Assembly: GCA_002179805.1 (NCBI GenBank)
Contig: NAVB01000302.1
Location: forward strand, 1-64,000
Length of the DNA stretch: 64,000 bases
Direction: 5' to 3'
Source: Acanthamoeba lenticulata
Lineage: Eukaryota > Discosea > Longamoebia > Acanthamoebidae
A model generated the notes under the pieces. It was not told the origin of the DNA and made no database searches. It saw only the letters and a program-made list of their open reading frames with translations. The translations under genes and the position numbers were made by a program. This document shows, in pieces, positions 37,301 to 48,616 of the stretch (the first letter of the stretch is position 1; the number at the start of each line of letters is the position of its first letter).

Positions 37301-38824
37301 GCCGGTGAGATAAACGACCAATGGTTGAAAGGGAAGAGGTACACCACACACCTCGGTATTGTGCAGGCGGCGATCATGGGCGTCGTAGACTTCGACTTCC
37401 AGTTGATACGTGGTGTTGGCAATCAGATACCAGGCCTCAGTCGTGGGAATGATCTCCTGTTTGTCCGTCTCCGTCGAGAAAAGCCGCAGACCCAGCTTCG
37501 ACGGGGCCACAACATTGACAGTACCCTGAAAGAGCACGAATTGTGATTAGCCATTCATGCAGTCGTCACCACGCTCACCAAGCGATCATTTACCTTAGCC
37601 TCGTTAATGTTCTCATACCGCACGTAGACCTTGGTTTGCCCGAGGTCCATCGCACGCACGAGACCAGTGCTGTCCACGGTGGCTACTTTGGCGTTGTCCG
37701 TCGACCACTTATACTTGATGTTGGGCATCTCAATATCTGAATGACAAACATGATTAAGTCAGGCGACTGAGCTGGCCTGCCCAACGCAAATGGTGACGAA
37801 CCAGTTGGGTCTCGGTCGCGCGGGTAACTTTGAAGGATGTAGCGGAACTCGGCGCCCGGGGCGACAAAGACAGGAAGCCGTGGGGAGAGGTGCAGGGGCT
37901 CCTGCACTGACAGCTCAACCGTGTCGGAGATGCTTCGATACCCGACCTCGCTGAGGCTCGCTGTCACGGTCACTTTGCCAAAATCCAGGCCCTTGACCAA
38001 AATACGGCTGGTGCGAAGGTTCTGATGAGGAACAGCAATGTCAGTGCGCTCATGTTTGTCAATGCAGGAAAAGATGAACAGCACCTTCTCCTCCATCTCC
38101 AGGACCACAGGCTCGACGCCGATAGCGGCGCCCTTAAACGGGACAATCTGCAGGACGTGACTGGGCGATGGCGTGAGAGTCCAGTCGAAGCGGAAGCCCT
38201 CCACAGTGGTGAACTTGTTGTCTGGCCACAGCACCAAGTTAGACTACCTTTGGTGAGCAAAAGTGGTACCACAAACGTACTCGAGGAGTCGAACGCGTCA
38301 ATCAGTAGCTCCTCCACAGTTGCTCGGTGCATCGTGTGCGTAGTGGTGGCAATAGTGATGTTGTGCACAGTGTCCAGGAAGACCTCACATCGCAATTTTC
38401 TGCCGCTCTCTGAATCTTCAGCCAGCACATGGACGGAGAGGCGCTCCGTAGACATGATCTCCGGCGTGATCGTGGCTTTTGAGGCACATCCCTTCTTGCG
38501 CATTTCGTCACTCGCAAAAATGGGTCTGATTGAGACGATTTCAGGGTTCAATGACCTCCTACGGGCGACGGGGATCAGTATAAGTGGTTTTTTCCCCTCT
38601 AATACAAGAGCGAGGAGTGAAGCGAACCATTTAAAGCAGCCATTGAATGCCCTAAGGGTGTAGGAGATCTTCGTCTCACTGGTGGCGTGCGGCAGCAACA
38701 CAGTAGCATCGCTAATTGAAGGATCCTTGTCGGCTTCCACAGCCAATGCCGGAAGACAGCAAGCCAGCAGGCAGAGGCATAACGCGATCGCCCCTGCGCT
38801 GACCGCGAGTCGCCCCACCTTCAT
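31316..38824 (-). CDS. NUP210: nuclear pore membrane glycoprotein 210 (Nup210/gp210) homologue
   Basis: A 7.5 kb gene of more than 20 exons. The first exon has a signal peptide (MKVGRLAVSAGAIALCLCLL...). The long lumenal part is beta-rich with repeated Ig/BIG2-like units, for example WESSDPSVAATVP, WESSDPTGNVPPPTL, WSTDNAKVATVDSTG-like and YTVNNTQIATVHPSA, and early segments such as VKGLDFGKVTVTASLSEVGY and LHLSPRLPVFVAPGAEFRY that match gp210. Near the C-terminus one membrane helix (VATLALQLLGLATVLTLALL) precedes a short Pro/Ser/Arg-rich tail ending TPYVDGGRT at 31316. gp210 is a single-pass nuclear pore protein whose bulk lies in the perinuclear space. A last optional intron may remove a stretch around 31395-31465. 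The start faces the other giant nucleoporin gene across 137 bases. Confidence 0.88.
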
Positions 38825-38961
38825 TCTTGCTTGCTCTGATTTCTGCCTGCCGAGCAGCTGGCGCCAAAAATCCGCTCCTGTATGACGTGGACCGCCTTGT
38901 TACGGGGGCGGTAAAAAGGCGCGAAAAAGAGAAAAAACACAGCATCACACAGACACCAGCA
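38825..38961. promoter_or_regulatory. 137-base bidirectional promoter between two nucleoporin genes
   Basis: Start codons of the gp210-like (minus) and the TPR/FG/zinc-finger nucleoporin (plus) genes lie 137 bases apart facing outward, so both core promoters and leaders must be here. The stretch goes from mixed composition to an A-rich segment (AAAAAGGCGCGAAAAAGAG) just before the plus-strand ATG. The GGCGCGAAA core resembles an E2F/MBF-type S-phase element, which is only a suggestion. Confidence 0.5.
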
Positions 38962-41900
38962 ATGCGGAGGGCCGCCGCTTCAGTTCATCGACGGCAGGAG
39001 ATCGACAAGCTCCTTGCAGTCGTTTCTTCTAAGCCCAAGGACCAGGTGCGCTGCATCATCACTTTTTTCTGAAGAAAATTTCGCATTTTGTTTTACGCGT
39101 AACCTACAATGGAATGCAGCAAATTACTGCTTTTATCGAGGTGGGCCTTCGCTACAAGGACTTGGGGAACATCAACAGCGCAATTTTTTATTTAATCAAG
39201 GCACTGCGCCTCAAGCCAGAAGCCAAGGTGCGATGATCTTCTCATACCTGATTCGCTGCGGCAGTAGCACTTACTCTGCAGCACCCATCTTCCAGATCTT
39301 CGTTGCCTTGGCGGAACTCTATGAAGACGTGGGCAAGCACTCTGATGCTGTGTTCGCTTATCAGCGGTCGCTCAAGCTGCATCCTGACCAACCGAACCTC
39401 TTCTCCCGCATCACGCGCCTTCTGCTTCTTTTGCATGAGGAATCAGCCAGCGCGAACTACTTAACTGAAGCAGAACGCTATGCCGCTAAGTACGAATCCG
39501 CTCTTGTTGCAGTATTTGCAAGCCTTTGGAGGCCTCACATCAGTGAACCCTTGCAGAGTTGAACAACTCGAGCGTGGCGATCCTACTGTAGCTGAGCTCA
39601 AGGCCGATATTTTGAAGGCTAAAGGTACGTTCAGATGACTTTGGGCTTTGAAGTCCTCGCCCCTGGCAATCGCCCTAACCCTCTTTAAAGGGGACTTGGA
39701 GCGGGCGCTTCAGGTCGTCAATGAAGCTTTGCATAAGGCTCCCGCCAACTTTACTCTTCACGTGAAGTGCGTCGAGTTGCATGAGCGCAAGGGCGACGTA
39801 GAAGGGTACTCGCTCCTTTCTCCTACAGCCAACAAGCACTTCTTCTTTGCTCATACAATTCGGCGGCTATCCAGCGCCATTAAGCGTGCTCGACAGGCCA
39901 GCCTATCGATGGAAGATGACCTCCAGTGGTGGACTTGGCTCAATGAATTTGCCACAAAGCTGTCCACTCCTCATGCTTCTAGCGCAGCGCAAAATGGGGC
40001 AACTGTAGCTCAGAATGGTCACTCGCTACCTTCGAAGGAAGTGGAAGTTCTTTTCTTTCGCATCTTCGTTTGTGATCACTACACGCGAGTCACGTTGCAG
40101 CACGAAGAGTACCTTCCTGTCCTGTCTTTTTACCTCCTAATTGCTACATTTGTCTGATCAACTTATTGTCCTTCTCGAAACAGGCTGTTTGACTTCTTGG
40201 AATGTATGGCCTCATGCAAACAGCTGCGAAATCTCGTTCTTGAGGCGAACAACCTCATCGGCAGCCAAGTGCCTCAGGTCAAGGGCGGTGAAGTGTTCAA
40301 CGAAGAGGCCCTGCTCCTCCAAGTACGACAACATGCTACTCTGCATCTCTAGAAGTCTGATTAATTTGAGCTTCTTCCGCCTTTCCAGGAGTACAAGGCT
40401 CGTGTTTGGGGCTACTTGACTACCCTCCATTACCGCAAGTTCCGTAAATCGCACAACTATGACATCGCTGCCAAAATGATCACCCACTTCAGCAAGTCCT
40501 TCAAGCGTGCGCACATCATCCTCGCTTTTGATCTCGCGTTATGTGGTTAGCACTGAGAGATGCTCGCTCCCTCCTCGCTTCCAGATCGCCCTTCTCTGCC
40601 GAGTCGAATCGACAACGGCTCTCTCCAGCGCGTGAAAACTGTGCATCTCCTTGCTGCATCGCGGCTGAGCGAAATTGCCAAGGTAATGTACACGGTTGCC
40701 GTTGACCTGAGCCCTACCGACGCGAAGCGATTGCTCGAAGATGCTGAGGCCCACAAGACTCACATGCTCAAAATCGGTACTGCTCTGTCTAAGCCTGTAT
40801 GATACTGTGCAAGCCAGTTCTAAGCATGCCTTCATCTCTTTAGCCACGACGTGTGATTCTGTCACGATTGCCAAGAATGCTGTCAATCTGGATCGTGTAG
40901 TCCGAACAATCTCCTTCTACTGGCGTTTCAAGCTGCGCCAGCCTATCGAAGCCTTTCTTGATGTTCTCTTCGTTTCCTCGTCTGACAAGGTGACCAACTT
41001 TTGATGCCGTTTTTCGCTGTTGCACATGATTTAACGCTTAATGCACGGACAGGTCCTGGTGTGGCTGCCTAGCGATCATCCATTCACGCTTGGAGATATC
41101 TACAGTTTCATCGATAAGCTGTGCGAGCAGGGCGAGCAATACCAGTACGGAGCATGCAGGCCTTGATCACCACTTTCCACAGCTCGCTGACTTCACTTTG
41201 CGTTTCCTATCTTCAGGAAGCAGCTGGTGGCGCCGATCGATACCGTAGCGACTCCTCTGCAGCAGCGCTTTTGGAAATCGCTGCTGTACTATCAGCAGTA
41301 TTATGCTGGTGAGGATGAGAAGACACGCTCCACACGCGGAGCAGGACGTTCTCGGACGCCGTTGACTGTCTTTACTGATAAGCCGTCAGAGCTATTTTCC
41401 ACGAGGCAGCTGCGTGCCTATTGCGCTCAGCTGCAAGGCGTTGCCATCCCGGCCGCCACAGGACTGCACTATGATGAACCAGGCCTGGAGGCTGAGCTCG
41501 ACTCTCAACCCACTCTACCGGCTCCAGCCGCTCAGGTCAAGCCTGCCGCCAATCAGCCCACTACGCCCCAGCAGCCCGTTGACCATGTGGCAGGTACGTT
41601 AGTCATCCGATTGAAGTGGGCCAAGCATTAACTTCACGCTCGCTTCGCTTTAGCCACAGCGAAAACGTCCGAGGTCGGACCGTTGTTCACTCCGCCGTCT
41701 ACGCCGATCTCGAAAGTTGGCAGCCCGTTTACCTTCTCGCCTGCGCCGACGCAGCCCCAAACACCAACCTCTCAGGTACTTCTGCTCTCTTCGTTGTTAC
41801 TTGGCGTTGTCTACAGTTTACTGACTGGTTGATTTGCAGCCTGAGGCATACAAGGCAAGGCTGCAGAGCAAGCTCAGCCAAATTCACGAGCTCCGCGTCA

Positions 41901-44900
41901 AGTGCGCCAAGAGTCTTCACGAGGGCGGCAAATCATCACCCGCTCCTGCACTCAAGGACCAAAAGCGCACCCGGGTTGGCAGCGACTCGGCTGTTGATGA
42001 AGCAGCCCCGATTCCTGTGGTCGTGGCTTCTCCAAAGCGCGAGGCCTCAAGGCGCATTACTTCTTCCCCTCAGCTCGCCCGCGTTGCCACTGCCGAAACC
42101 AAGTCTTCTGCACTTCAGGCACCCGGCTTTGCCTTTGAGGTTGGGAGTTTCAAGAGCGCCCAAAGCGAGCCATCTTCGTTCGCCTTCACGCCGGTCTCTG
42201 CGTCTGCTCCCAACTCCACCAACGACGCTGATGCTCCTTCGCGATCCGCGCCAGCTGCTAGCGCGTTTGCTTTTGGCGCTACAACCCCAACGATTAGCGC
42301 ATTCTCCAGCTCAAAGCCGACCCAGGAAGCCAAGACCAGTTCTCCTAGCCCGGAGTTCACCATTGGCACACCCGCTTCAGCCAAAGTAGCTCCGTCCTCG
42401 CCTGTCGTGCCGAAGAAGAATGCGTTCAGCTCTACCTTCGCGCCTTCCACGGCGAGCACCGGCTTTTCGTTTGCGGCGGCTCCGGCAAGTGGAGGCTCTG
42501 CTCCTGGTTTCTCCTTCACCAGCGCTCCGCCTAAGCCTGCATCTTCCCCGAGCGGGTGGAAGTGTGCTTGCTGCGAGACCGATAATACCGAGTCGGCCGC
42601 CACCTGCTCCTCGTGCATGGTCCCGCGACCAACACCCAAGACAAGTGACTCCCAAAAGGCGTCGCCCGAGGTCAAACCGTCGCTCTTCTCGGCTCCTGGA
42701 AGCGAGGCATCAAAGCAAGTGACCGAGCCAGCATCTCTCAGCACCTCCTCGTTCACCTTTGGCTCGGCCCCGGTGAGCGGAGGCTTTCTCTTTGGTAGCT
42801 TGTCGACGAGTGGAACGGCGGGCGCCTCAGCTTCGCCCTCCTTCACGTTCGCCGGTGTAGAGCCAGCCGCGAAGAAGGACAAGTCTGAGCCGACGACAGG
42901 CACTTCCTTCGGCTTTGTTCCTTCGTCCTCAACTGGTTTCGCCTTCGCCGCCACACCAAAGGCCGCTCCAAGCGGCGGGTGGAAATGCGCGTGCTGCGAG
43001 GCCGACAATGCTGAAACGGCGGCCACCTGCTCCACGTGTATGGTCCCGCGACCAGACTCTGGCTCGTCGACAAAGGCGCCCGGCAGCGAGCCAACATCAG
43101 CGGAGCAGACGACACCCGAGCCCACCGTATCACCCTTCGGCTTTGGTTCCTCAAGTAGCACTGGATTATCGTCGAGCGGTGCCATCTCCCTCGGCAAGCT
43201 TGGTAGCAGCTCGGACAACGCTGCAGCTCCAGCGGCTCCTGTGTCTGTTCCATCGTCTTCGAGCGCCTCCGCTACTTTCGTCTTTGGAGGCGCACCCGCC
43301 TCGGGAGGCTTCTCCTTCGGCGCGGCTACGCCTAAGTCTGATGGTTCACCGGCCGCAAGCTTCTCCTTTGCGGGCGCCGCGTCCAAGCCCGCCTCAAGCG
43401 GCGGGTGGAAGTGCGCGTGCTGCGAGACCGACAATGCTGAGGCTGACGGTACCTGCTCCGCGTGCCTGGTGCCCCGTCCGACTGCGGCCAAACCCGAGAC
43501 GTCCACACCCAAGAGTGACGCCGAAAAGACGGAAACGGCCACTGTTGCTGAGCCGAGTGGGCTTACCACCAGCTCAACCGGCAACTTCTCCTTTGGCGGC
43601 GCTCCTTCGAGCACCGCTTCAGGCTTCTCGTTTGGCGAGCCAAGCAAGACAACGAACGATAAGACAGCCACCGCCTTTACGTTTGGAGGCGCGACCGTGG
43701 CGCCAGGTGCCACTTCGCCGAAGTCGGACAGCGCTCCTACCTCGGGCGGTTTCTCGTTTGGTGGAGCTTCCACAACTCCTGGCTTTTCATTTGGGAACAC
43801 GACCTCTACTGCGCCGGTCAAGTCATCCGGGTGGAAGTGCGCGTGCTGCGAGGCCGACAACGCTGAGACCGACAGCACCTGCTCCGTGTGCATGGTGCCT
43901 CGCCCCTCCAAGCCTGCCGAGACACCCGCGACGGCCGAGACTGAGCCCAAGCCCGCTGCGACGGCGACCAGCGAGGATGCCACCAAGCCGGAGGCTACCA
44001 CTGGCACATCATTTTCGTTCGGCGGTGACGCGTCTCAAAAGACGGGCGCGTTCTCGTTTGGCGGCGCGGCTCCTGCCTCGTCAGACAGTGCCCCCACCGC
44101 GGGTGCCTTCTCACTCAGCGGGCCTTCCGCAGCGTCCTCCGCGACGGCCTCCACGCCCTTCGCTTCCTTCAGCTTTGGCTCATCCTCCGGAAGCTTCAAC
44201 TTTGGTACTACCCCTGCGGCAACAAACTTTTCGCTTGGCCCGAGCACGTTGGCAACACCCGACAAGCCTGCGGGCACCACCTCCTCAGCACCAACCTCCT
44301 CTGGATTCGTCTTTGGCGCGAGCTCTGGTTCCTTCAGCTTCGCCGCTCCGGCGGCCAAGACGACCGGGTGGAAGTGTGCATGCTGCGAGGCAGACAATGC
44401 TGAAACCGATGCCACTTGCTCCGTGTGCATGGTGCCTCGCCCCTCCGCGGCCAAACCTCCCACCACCAATACTGTCGAGGAGAACAAAAACGACAAGCCC
44501 GAAACGGCGACGCCCCTAGGCACAGCCCAGGAGCAGCCATCAACTCCACTCGAATCAGACAAGCCCGAGCCTGAGGCCGAAGCAAACAAGGACGAGACCG
44601 AGAAGCTTAACAAGGACGCCGATGATAAGGCCCCAGCTGCTGTCGCTCCTACCTTGTTCTCAGCAACAACACCAGCAACGGCTTCAGGTTCCACCGCAGT
44701 ACGCCCGCCAAACCTGTTCTCCGTTTCCGCGACGCCGTCTTCGTTCCTGTTCGGGTCCTCTGCTCTGCCGTCCGTGGCCGCGCCAAGCAACGCACCTATT
44801 TCGACTGCTTCGCCGTTCTCCCTTGGAGCCTCTCTCGGCGCCAGCCTGGAGGCTTCGGCAACACCGACCGACGAACCACATGGCGTGGACCACGATTCGG

Positions 44901-46954
44901 ACGATGATGACGACGACGACGACGATGAGGACGACACGGATGATGACAGCGGCTCTGAAAGCGACGAGACGCCTGGCATGCCTCGTGTGTCAACTTCCGC
45001 CCCAGTTACCGTGGAAGCTCCCGCAACTCCGTTCACGTTCGCTCCATCTTCCTTCGCCCTGCCATCAACAGCTACGTCCGGCGGGCTCTTTTCACAGCCC
45101 GGCACGAGCGCGCTCGCCGATCTGAGCAGCTTCCAGTTCCTCACCACTCCTGCAACTTCCTCGGGTGGCGGCTCGACCTTCGGCCAGCCATCCGCACTCG
45201 GGTCGACCTTCGGCCAGCCGTCCACGCTCGGAACCGCCTTTGGTCAGCCATCCACGCTCGGTTCGTCATCGCCGTTCGGTTCGGCCTTTGGCCAAAAGTC
45301 GCCGCTCGGTGTCTCCAAGTCTGAGCAAAGCAAGCCCGCAGGTATTGCCTTATTGGGTGTTGCACCGGGTTGTTGGTGGCCTACGACTGACCCCTTTGCG
45401 TGTGTGGGTGCTTGGCAGGATTGGACATGAGCGGGAGCTTTACTGCGTTCTCGTTGGCGGGCAAGCCCGCCCTGTCCTTCTCAGCGCTCGCCAGCGAAAG
45501 CACAAAGGCGACAGCTGGCGAGGCTAAGAAGGACGAGAACGAAAAGGAGCCAAAGGACAAAGAGGAAGATGCTACGGTTCCCTCTGCTTCGTCTTCATCT
45601 GCCACCACAGAACCGTCCTCTGGCGCTTCCACACCATCAACAGGCATGCCAGCCTTTGCGCCGCTGCCCAGCCCCTTCAGCTTTGGCGCAGGCACTGCCA
45701 CTCCGACCAGCTCGCTGTTTGGCTCGTCGTCCGCTTTAGCCTCGCCACTCGCAGGAACTGCCTCGGTCCCGGCTTTCGCTCTACCATCGACGTCGGCGCA
45801 GCCCAAGGCTCCGTCCGCGTTCTCTTTCCTCTCGGGGGCCTCGCTGTCTGCCCCGTCATCGGCCTCGAGCTTGTTTGCCTTCACCAGCCCGACACCCGCT
45901 CAGCCCGAGACGACAGCGGCTTCTGACAAAAACGACCAGCCTCCAGCGGCCACTGCGCAGACCGAGGCGGTGAGCGCCGCGCAGACACAAGCGACCGAGA
46001 CGGAGGCAGAGCCCCAACAGAGCCCCACCGAAGCTTCCCCTACTGCCACGTCAGGTGCGCACTCTCTCACACAGCTTTCCCTTTCGACTTACTAATAGGC
46101 TTGTTGCTGGGCGACCAGACCTGCCCGCCACTGCAGTGCCAGACTTGTTCAGCTTCGAACAGCCAGCTAGCGGAAGTCTCGAAGCCAAGGATGACGACGA
46201 CGATGATGATGAAGATGATGGTGATGAAGACGAAGACGAAGATGAAGACAACCAAGGGGAAGTAGCAGATGAAGGTCAATATCAAGAAGGAAACGATGAA
46301 GAAGACGATGATGACGAAGAGGACGAAGATGAGGATGAAGACGACGACGAAGACGACGACGAAGATGATGATGATGATGACGACGATGACGAAGGTCCTT
46401 CGTTCCGTCGCGAACGTTCAGGAAGCGCCAAGCACAGTCGCACGTCGCGCGACTCTCGTAGATCGCTAGGTGACGACGATGATGACGCACCAGCATCATC
46501 GGCTTACACGAAGCCAGCCTCCTCTTCCTTTACCTTCACCACTCCATTCATGGCGCCCACGCCGTCGGCGACTGCGCCTGCCTTCACCTCGTCCTTTGCC
46601 TCTTCTTCTTTCAATCCTACCCCGTCGGGGTCCTCCTTGTTCTCCTCGTCCTCTTCTTCATTCGAACCCTCATCTGCCGCTTCATCATCCCTGTTTGGCT
46701 CATCGTCCTTTACTCCGACAACCGCGCCATCATCGTCCTCCTTTGGCTCGGCATCGGGCGCGTTCTCGGCGCCCACTTCTTCTTCCTTCCCCTCTGCCTC
46801 CTTTTCCGCCGGAACGGCGGACGCCGCGCCGGCCTTCTCGCTAGGCGCCAGCCCGGCAAGCGCAACCGGCAGCGGAGCCTTCTCTCTGGGCAGCGCCTCG
46901 TCCGCCCCGTCCTCGGGCAGTCGCCGTGTCCTCGCCGCTCGCCGACGGCGTTGA
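38962..46954 (+). CDS. RanBP2/Nup358-like nucleoporin: TPR, FG repeats, five RanBP2 zinc fingers
   Basis: N-terminal exons (MRRAAASVHRRQEIDKLL; then RYKDLGNINSAIFYLIKALR, ALAELYEDVGKHSDAVFAYQ, GDLERALQVVNEALHKAPAN) are TPR repeats followed by a helical domain with RFWKSLLYYQQYY. A giant exon (about 41840-45340) and three smaller ones encode FG-rich sequence (FSFG, FGSS, FAFG, GFSFG, FGQPS) with five RanBP2-type zinc fingers of the form WKCACCExDNxExxxTCSxCMVPRP. Two acidic runs lie at about 44890-44970 and 46185-46395. TPR then FG plus RanBP2 fingers is the order of Nup358/RanBP2, a cytoplasmic-filament nucleoporin. Ran-binding, E3 and cyclophilin domains of the animal protein are not seen. 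The alternative is a fusion of Nup153-like fingers with a TPR head. The stop is at 46952-46954. Confidence 0.85.
42556..44442 (+). repeat. five near-identical RanBP2-type zinc-finger units in the FG nucleoporin
   Basis: Units start at about 42556, 42976, 43405, 43828 and 44367, spaced 420-540 bases apart. Each encodes W-x-C-x2-C-x3-N-x6-C-x2-C with all zinc ligands kept, and the DNA of the five copies is visibly similar. They are separated by FG-rich spacers with FGFG/FSFG phrases. RanBP2 fingers bind RanGDP in RanBP2 and Nup153, or other partners. Confidence 0.85.
46185..46395 (+). repeat. GAN/GAY-rich acidic tract (Asp/Glu run)
   Basis: A low-complexity tract of GAC, GAT, GAA and GAG codons inside the FG nucleoporin gene, broken once by a short GEVADEGQYQEGN stretch. 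It encodes an almost pure Asp/Glu segment, which could act as an electrostatic barrier or binding site for basic import receptors. It is prone to replication slippage. Confidence 0.7.
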
Positions 46955-46974
46955 TGGCCAACCTCCTGATTAAT

Positions 46975-46980
46975 AATAAA
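46975..46980 (+). terminator. poly(A) signal of the FG nucleoporin gene
   Basis: AATAAA 20 bases after the stop at 46954, followed by a T-rich stretch (ACATTTTTCTTTTTCTTCTT). Confidence 0.6.
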
Positions 46981-47166
46981 ACATTTTTCTTTTTCTTCTT
47001 TGTTCGCCAGATAGCGTTGTGTGAAATTCAGACGGGCGAGAGATGAAGTGTCGTGCGCTTCTTTATTGTACTTTGTGGGGCGCCAGCATGGCCCACGAGT
47101 AGCCGGCAAGCCGTGGGGGGCGGGTAGTACCACTGTTTGTAACTATTGTAAACCGTGAGAACAACC

Positions 47167-48519
47167 ATGAGTCGAAACCATGTACTGTTGATCGCCGCAT
47201 GCCTGCTGATCTTGCTCGTGACGGTGTGCATGGCGGGCAAGGTACGTTCAACCAACAGCACTGCTCGTCTTTGATCGTCTTTCAAAGACCTTACGATTGC
47301 TTTGCATGCTCAGCCATCCAAGCTGGCCACCAGAGGCACCAAGCTGACTAAGATTCTCAACCTCATGGACACGCCTGCCGTTGACCCTTCAGAACAACTT
47401 GCAGGAGGGGTATGCAAGCTCCTTAACCTCACCTTAGACTTCACACTGAACCCAAGGCTGTGCAGGAGAAGCACGGCCACGTGACTGAGGGCTGGGACGC
47501 CTTCAACAAGGACATTCAGGAGCTGCATGTAAGCCTGCTCGGCGTTGTGGTACGCAATCTAAAGCCCGCGTTTGTGTGGCCGTGCATGTCCATGAAGCTC
47601 ACGGATGGGCTGTCTCTACAGAAAGTTGTTGCTAAAGAGGTGAAGGATGAGCTGGTGAAGGAGTTGAAGGCCGAAGGGCCCGACTTCCGTACGAGGATGC
47701 AGAACACTCGCGAGAAGATCAAGGAATCCATCGATGCTCTCAAAGCGGTACTCCAGCCAATGATCAAGCATCGGGTGAGAAGGCCACAGCTCACGCTTTC
47801 GGCGGAGGGAGGTTAATAGGGCGGCGTCAAGGAGAAGCTGAAGGGCCTGGTCAGCAATTTCGAGACAAAGATCAAGGGCGCCGGTGACAAGGAGCTCAAG
47901 GGCAAGTGGAAGAAGGTCAAGGACAAGTTGATTGAGGAATTCAAGTCGGTGGAGGAGCTCGTGCGAGAAGAGCTGGGTGTGCTCAGCGACAAGCTGGACA
48001 AGATCTTCCACAGGGTGGGGCATCACATTGCTCACAAAGAGGTACCGTCCGTCTTGCTTTCTTGCTGTTGTTTTTCTTTGATCTAACCCAACGCTCAATG
48101 ATGCACCTCATCGGCCAGCATCACCCGGTGCTCAAGTGCGGCAGCTGCGGCAAGCAGCTCACGCTCAAGGAGTTCCTGTCCCACTTCCCCGATCTGGTCG
48201 TGAGCGAGGAGGATTGGTGGAACGACATTGACGTCGAGAACTTCTATCTGTACGCCACATCTGTTGCCCCCAATGTTGCGTTGTATTCCAGCTTGTGACG
48301 CGAGTTGTGCGCGTGGGCAGTGGCTGGCCAGAGTGGGCCAACAGATACGCGGTTCAATGCCCGCAGTGTCAGGCCACCAACTGGGTCGAGGTCGACTTTG
48401 TATCCAGCGAAGAGGAGAAGCAGCTTGAAGAGGAGGCTGATCTGGGCGAACACCCAGAGGCTGAAGCGGCTGAAGAGGTCCTCCAGGGCATGGACCAGGA
48501 GGGTGAGGCTTCGCCGTAA
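47167..48519 (+). CDS. secreted coiled-coil protein with two C-terminal CxxC pairs
   Basis: ATG at 47167 starts a clear signal peptide (MSRNHVLLIAACLLILLVTV, then CMAGK). Exons give SKLATRGTKLTKILNLMDTP, a Lys/Glu-rich amphipathic helix region (KVVAKEVKDELVKELKAEG, REKIKESIDALKA, GGVKEKLKGLVSNFETKIKG, WKKVKDKLIEEFKSVEELV), then HHPVLKCGSCGKQLTLKEFL and YAVQCPQCQATNWVEVDFV, ending in an acidic tail at 48519. The two CxxC pairs could form one zinc ribbon or a disulfide pair. I do not recognise the family. The last intron is uncertain: either a 29-base gap after YATS or, more likely, a 55-base intron with donor GTACGC near 48250. It lies head to tail with the next gene. Confidence 0.7.
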
Positions 48520-48616
48520 CTTTCTTTTCTTTTGCCACGTGTACAGAGAAAGGGAAAGAAATAGCGTAGTTTGATTGATTATCTCGTTGTGCTCTTCCCG
48601 CTGTCTGCTGCACACC

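Noticed and set aside
42420..44519. Overlapping plus-strand frame rich in Arg/Pro/Leu through the same exon
   Set aside because: Shadow frame of the FG-rich sequence without conserved motifs.
42115..45225. Long minus-strand open frames (about 630 and 396 codons) opposite the FG nucleoporin exon
   Set aside because: They mirror codon bias of the GC-rich, low-complexity Ser/Ala/Gly/Pro sequence; the translation is Val/Gly/Leu/Ala-rich with no domain, and the plus-strand frame has FG repeats and zinc fingers.
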